The translations under genes and the position numbers were made by a program. This document shows positions 60,207 through 64,000 of a DNA stretch of 64,000 bases, in pieces (position 1 is the stretch's first letter; the number at the start of each line of letters is the position of its first letter). Origin of the DNA: Hofstenia miamia (taxonomy: Eukaryota; Xenacoelomorpha; Acoela; Hofsteniidae); assembly GCA_900660155.1 (NCBI GenBank), contig CABFPE010000350.1, positions 267,854-331,853 on the forward strand. Reading direction: 5' to 3'. Below the pieces are notes generated by a model. The model saw only the letters and a list, made by a program, of their open reading frames with translations, ran no database searches and was not told where the DNA came from.

Positions 60207-60670
60207 TTAAAAATTTTTCCAATTGCTATCCAATTCCAATTATATGACCTACTATATTTTAACAAGCTTTTAAATGGATTATACAAAGTAAATCCCTATG
60301 ATTATGTGTGCTTAACTAATTCAAGAGAATCAAGAAAAAATTCAAGAAACTTATTTACCATACGTAAATGTAAAAAGATTAGTTCACATAATAATTTTTG
60401 GGATCGAGTAATATACATGGCCAATTACATAATAATCAATACTTCTGTTGATATTTTCGATAAACCTTGTGCATTTAAAAACCAACTTATCAGATTCATG
60501 GAATTTCATGTTAAGGAGTATTTCACCACTGATAATGTTTGCTCCTGGTTTTTATCTTGTTTCTGCAATAATTGCAGAATAATAAGAACTTTTTATAAAT
60601 AACTTATTTTTGTTAAATTTATAGATCGTTATATTAATAGCGAATAGAAGACATTTAGTAGTAGTAGTAT
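60207..60670 (+). mobile_element. 3' end of a third copy of the LINE
   Basis: It corresponds to 57944-58410 with a few differences. The ORF2 stop TAA is changed to TTA, so its frame reads 17 codons further. It ends in a shorter (TAG)n and different flanking DNA, so it is a separate insertion. The left limit coincides with a single N, so its true length is unknown. Confidence 0.8.
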
Positions 60671-61412
60671 ATATATAATTATGAATTTACAAAATAATAG
60701 TATATAGCCTTGCATAATAAAATAGATAAAGGCTACAACAAGTATATGTAATAAAAATCAACTTAATATAAACAACAACAAAAATAATCTTGCAAACGCG
60801 AAAAATGTAATTTTGTAATTTGGCCAAACATTCTGAGTTTTCGTTAGCCAAATATGAATTGATTTGCGAGTAAATTTACCTTTAGCCATTTTTAGTAGTT
60901 TCAATTTTTGGTTCATTGCGAATGTTAGAATGTAATTTATTCCAATGATTATGATATGTTGTACACGTTTTTTTATAAGAAACTACTTGAAGGGACTAGT
61001 TCTGAAAGTTTCTTAATTTTGGTAAAAAACTTGCTGTTATTAGTTCCAAAAGTTTCTTATTCAGTTTCTAAATATTTTTGATAACAATTTTCATCCAATG
61101 AGTGACACTTCTAAATACTTCTTAATTTCTTAATTTTGAACACTAACGCAAATACTTAACAAATATTAAATATACAGTAGTAATGTGTATGAACACAACA
61201 TAAAATCTCAACAAATGTCAAGATATACAGTAGTCATATGTAAAAGTAACATTGCTAGTGTCTATTCTAACAAAATGACTTCTTTTAGATAAACAATGAT
61301 GGCTTACAGCTTTTGCCACTACATTATTTTACTTTACTTTACTTTAAGGAAGACCTCGCACACTGCTTTAAAGTAATAATTTCTATACTTTACTTTACCT
61401 ACCTGCAATGTA
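60671..61412. other. Intergenic, no gene seen
   Basis: AT-rich sequence with an ACTTT repeat-like tract at about 61328-61352 that recurs at 61388-61400. Confidence 0.4.
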
Positions 61413-62367
61413 CGACCAGTCTTAGAGTGCATTAAAAATGAAGTTTTCGACAAAAGAAGTTCGAACTATTGGAGAGGTGGCGCCGATTCTTGCGACCTTG
61501 AAATACTGGTCTGTTAGATTTCGAGATGGCGTCGAAGTCGCACTCGGGACTGGTCGCTACCCAACAGCCAATAACCAAAACTTTGTGGAGCAAGTGATCT
61601 AGTTGATGGCGGATGACAGGAGACAGAGTTTTGAGGAGATCAGCTCAGAGGTCGAGATTTCCACACGGAGTGCCTGTGAGATTTCGACAAGTTGAAGAAA
61701 TTGAAGAAGTGCACGCACTGGATGCTAATGTGCCCACAAAAGATCAGAAAGCTTCGTCATTCCGCTCTCGCAACAATACTCTGATTCTCCTTCATATTTT
61801 TAATGGAGTACAGCCTGATAGATTCGGGAGTACTTTGAACTGTTTCCAATGACCCGAACCCGACTCAAGACCTGAAGTTAGTCGAAATAGGACCCGAGAT
61901 CCGACACGATTTCGGATTGGATCTGAGAAATCTGAACAAAACCGTGAATGGAGCACTGTATTTGTGGTTCTTGATCCACATACTTCACTCGGAAACTGCG
62001 AGGAAGCTGGAAGATGGCCCAATTCCTCTTCACGATGGAGCTGGACCCCATCGAGCAGTTTCAGTGGTTCAACTGCTCTTGGAGTGGGATTGGAAAGCAC
62101 TCGGACATCCAGCGTACTCACCTGACTTGTCTCCTTGCGACTTCCACCTTTTCGTCCATCGATGATATCAACAAAGCCGTTTTCTCACAATTCAAAACTC
62201 TGCAGAAAAACGGCTATGAAAATGGAGTTCCGAGACCTTCCCAACGCTGACAATCCACCATAGACAAGTTTGGGGATTATATTGTTAGTGAAAAATAAAA
62301 GTTTATTCAAAGCTGTGTTTGTTTTTTACTAACAGAAGAGGGCTCAGGACTTTTTGAATGGCCCCCG
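61413..62367 (+). mobile_element. Mariner element relic
   Basis: A transposase relic bordered by TA. The right end reads CTTTTTGAATGGCCCCCG followed by TA (62368-62369). The left end after TA (61411-61412) starts CGACCAGTC and matches only weakly the inverted right end (CGGGGGCCATTC). It is clearly GC-richer than its surroundings, which suggests a composition brought from elsewhere. Confidence 0.6.
61438..62298 (+). pseudogene. Mariner transposase pseudogene
   Basis: It begins ATG-KFSTKEVRTIGEVAP, with a helix-turn-helix region (YWSVRFRDGVE..GRYPTANNQNFVEQV, then DDRRQSFEEISSEVEIS). The frame is then broken by stops and shifts. The catalytic half is in one frame: PLHDGAGPHRA holds the second Asp, and HPAYSPDLSPCDFHLF the third, with exactly 34 residues between them (D34D). 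The end GDYIVSEK with TAA at 62296-62298 matches the usual G.Y tail after another shift. The first catalytic Asp region is decayed. Multiple breaks make it inactive. Confidence 0.8.
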
Positions 62368-63461
62368 TACAACTATAGTTTATGGTAATGTATGTGGAGT
62401 CTGGAGACGCACTTTTTCATCCAAATTATTTCGAGTTTTCCAAAATGGTAAATTCGCCATTATGAATAATCGTATATTTTCTTTATTACAAGTTGGCACA
62501 AATCCATAATCATCAAATTAGAAAAATGCACTTAATATAAAATTTTAAATTACTTGTTGATATAGAGAAGCTAAAAATCAGCTAAGTACTATTTTACCCT
62601 AATGCACTCCATACATAAACTGCTAAGCGAGTTAGAGGCCCACTTTAAATATCTATAAAGGCATTTGTATTATCAGCTTACTCTAATATGATCTCTCATT
62701 TCATTTAGACACTGAACGCTTCTGGATGTACTGTATTTTAGATTTTAAATGATAATTGTCTGTATATATGTATTGGACATCCAAATAGTCATCATGGGCG
62801 TGTTTCTAGGGAAGCAGCTAATGTCTCAAATCAGCAGAGCTACCTGCCTTGAAAGCCAGTCGTCATCTATGGCAGGAGTTTTCAAATTCTTATGTTCTAG
62901 ATTTTCTGATAAGATCGAACATTGTTCGCGCAGCTCTTACAATGCCTAAATTGACAAAAGTGACGTTTGGCAATTATAGCTATAGATTGGCAGGGTTGAT
63001 ATGTATCCATTGCCTAATTACCATATGACCAACCTATTAATAAGTATGATTTTCATTGTAGTTAAGGCCACCATATCAGTTTTACCAAAATTATCCTGGC
63101 CTCCGCAAGGAGCTTTTTGAAAACTCCTGATTTATCTCACTAATATATACATTGCATGCACATATAACTGAAAATTAAGAACCACCACCGCTTATTTGGG
63201 AAAAAATGTGTGTATCAATTCCGTTTGGTTTATTAACTTTTCGCATTCCTTTATTTTTGTTTGTAGGCTTACTCGTGTATTTTTTAACGAAAATAACATA
63301 AATTGAAGTTCCATATTTTACAGATGTTCTCACTAGATGGCATTACAGACTTGTTTATTAAAAATTGTTGTAAGGATTATAATTTATATTTTTATAAGAA
63401 TTCTAAAATATGTACATACTTAGCTCCAAATTCTTTAATAATGAATTGTATCCGCCTATTA
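62368..63461. other. Intergenic, no gene seen
   Basis: No element or gene recognised. The short frame at 62749-62949 lacks any family feature. Confidence 0.4.
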
Positions 63462-63671
63462 AACTCTGTCCCAGTTAATAAGTAAAGTTTTATATCAATA
63501 ATTGGGGTTTTCTTATAGCGTGAATACCATGGTTTTGGCTCGAATTAGATAGTTTAGGATCTTGTGCATATTATAAAAAAATGAAATCAAAACTTAAAAT
63601 TATACTCGTGTTTATATCATACTACCGCATTTTCCTAAAAAACCGGTTTACTTATTAACTGGGACAGAGTT
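63462..63671. mobile_element. MITE of 210 bp, Tc1/mariner type
   Basis: Perfect 25-base inverted repeats (63462-63486 and 63647-63671) beginning AACTCTGTCCCAGTTAATAA, with TA on each side (63460-63461 and 63672-63673). No coding capacity. Perfect arms suggest a recent insertion. Confidence 0.85.
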
Positions 63672-63985
63672 TAGTTGAAATATATTACTATTATGGCTTA
63701 ATACACAAAAAATGTTTTTCAACTTCTACATTTGGCACTAAGTAAACTAAACAGTTTTCACTTGTTAAAGCCAAATATAAATTTTTGTGTAATACATTTT
63801 TCTAGTTAAATGCAAAACTACTATGTTAGCAATATATTTCAATTATTATATGAAATGATAAGAATACCTGAGATGCGAGGAAATTTTGTATTCAAATTAG
63901 AACAAATTTTCACTATTGCCAAAATTCTATAAAAACAATACAACATAGCTTGATAGAGATATTAAGTAAAATGATCATTTATCGA

Positions 63986-64000
63986 TTATATATATATATA
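63986..64000. repeat. (TA)n microsatellite at the window edge
   Basis: TA run cut by the end of the window. Confidence 0.85.

Noticed and set aside
61792-62121. 109-codon minus-strand frame in the mariner
   Set aside because: Shadow of the transposase on the plus strand, which carries the D34D motif.

Overview
This is a strongly AT-rich window of an animal nuclear genome. It has spliced exons with GT/AG junctions, long introns, (TA)n microsatellites, and many classes of animal transposable element: Tc1/mariner, hAT, piggyBac, Penelope-like, LINE, a Crypton-like tyrosine-recombinase gene and MITEs. There are no bacterial operons, CRISPR arrays or rRNA genes. An arthropod, possibly a copepod such as a sea louse, is my guess; the sequence does not prove it.

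Only one host gene is convincing, and it was assembled by eye. Five minus-strand exons (41504-41561, 28543-28734, 26163-26332, 20762-20986, 11147-11298) join in matching splice phase. Together they read a signal peptide followed by most of an amino-terminal domain of the ionotropic glutamate receptor / ionotropic receptor (IR) family. The gene covers at least 30 kb. Its ligand-binding and channel exons were not found; a weak candidate last exon lies at 1489-1565.

Layout: 1-4.8 kb, little recognisable. 4.8-10.5 kb, a transposon nest (MITE, Tc1 relic with a hAT element inserted in it, mariner and piggyBac derivatives) inflated by false duplications. 11.1-11.3 kb, receptor exon. 12.1-13.6 kb, six identical 258-bp tandem repeats with a palindrome at each junction. 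14.4-15.4 kb, LINE relic. 16.2-18.3 kb, Crypton-like recombinase pseudogene running into a 1-kb gap. 20.8-41.6 kb, the other four receptor exons with long introns holding small elements. 45.7-46.2 kb, an inverted-repeat element rich in GCTCG. 48.3-49.4 kb, hAT and Penelope-like relics. 53.4-58.4 kb, a partial LINE copy, a Penelope-like RT relic and a nearly intact LINE. 60.2 kb, a 3' LINE copy. 61.4-62.4 kb, a mariner relic. 63.5 kb, a MITE.

The most interesting object is the LINE at 54600-58412. Its ORF1 and ORF2 are in the same frame, separated only by a TGA followed by CTA, the classic leaky stop context, and ORF2 has no ATG before its endonuclease domain. Several single-N or short-N joins are flanked by copies of the same sequence. 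They look like unmerged contig ends, so the apparent tandem duplications at 5-9.3 kb and 45.7-46.1 kb should not be taken as biology.
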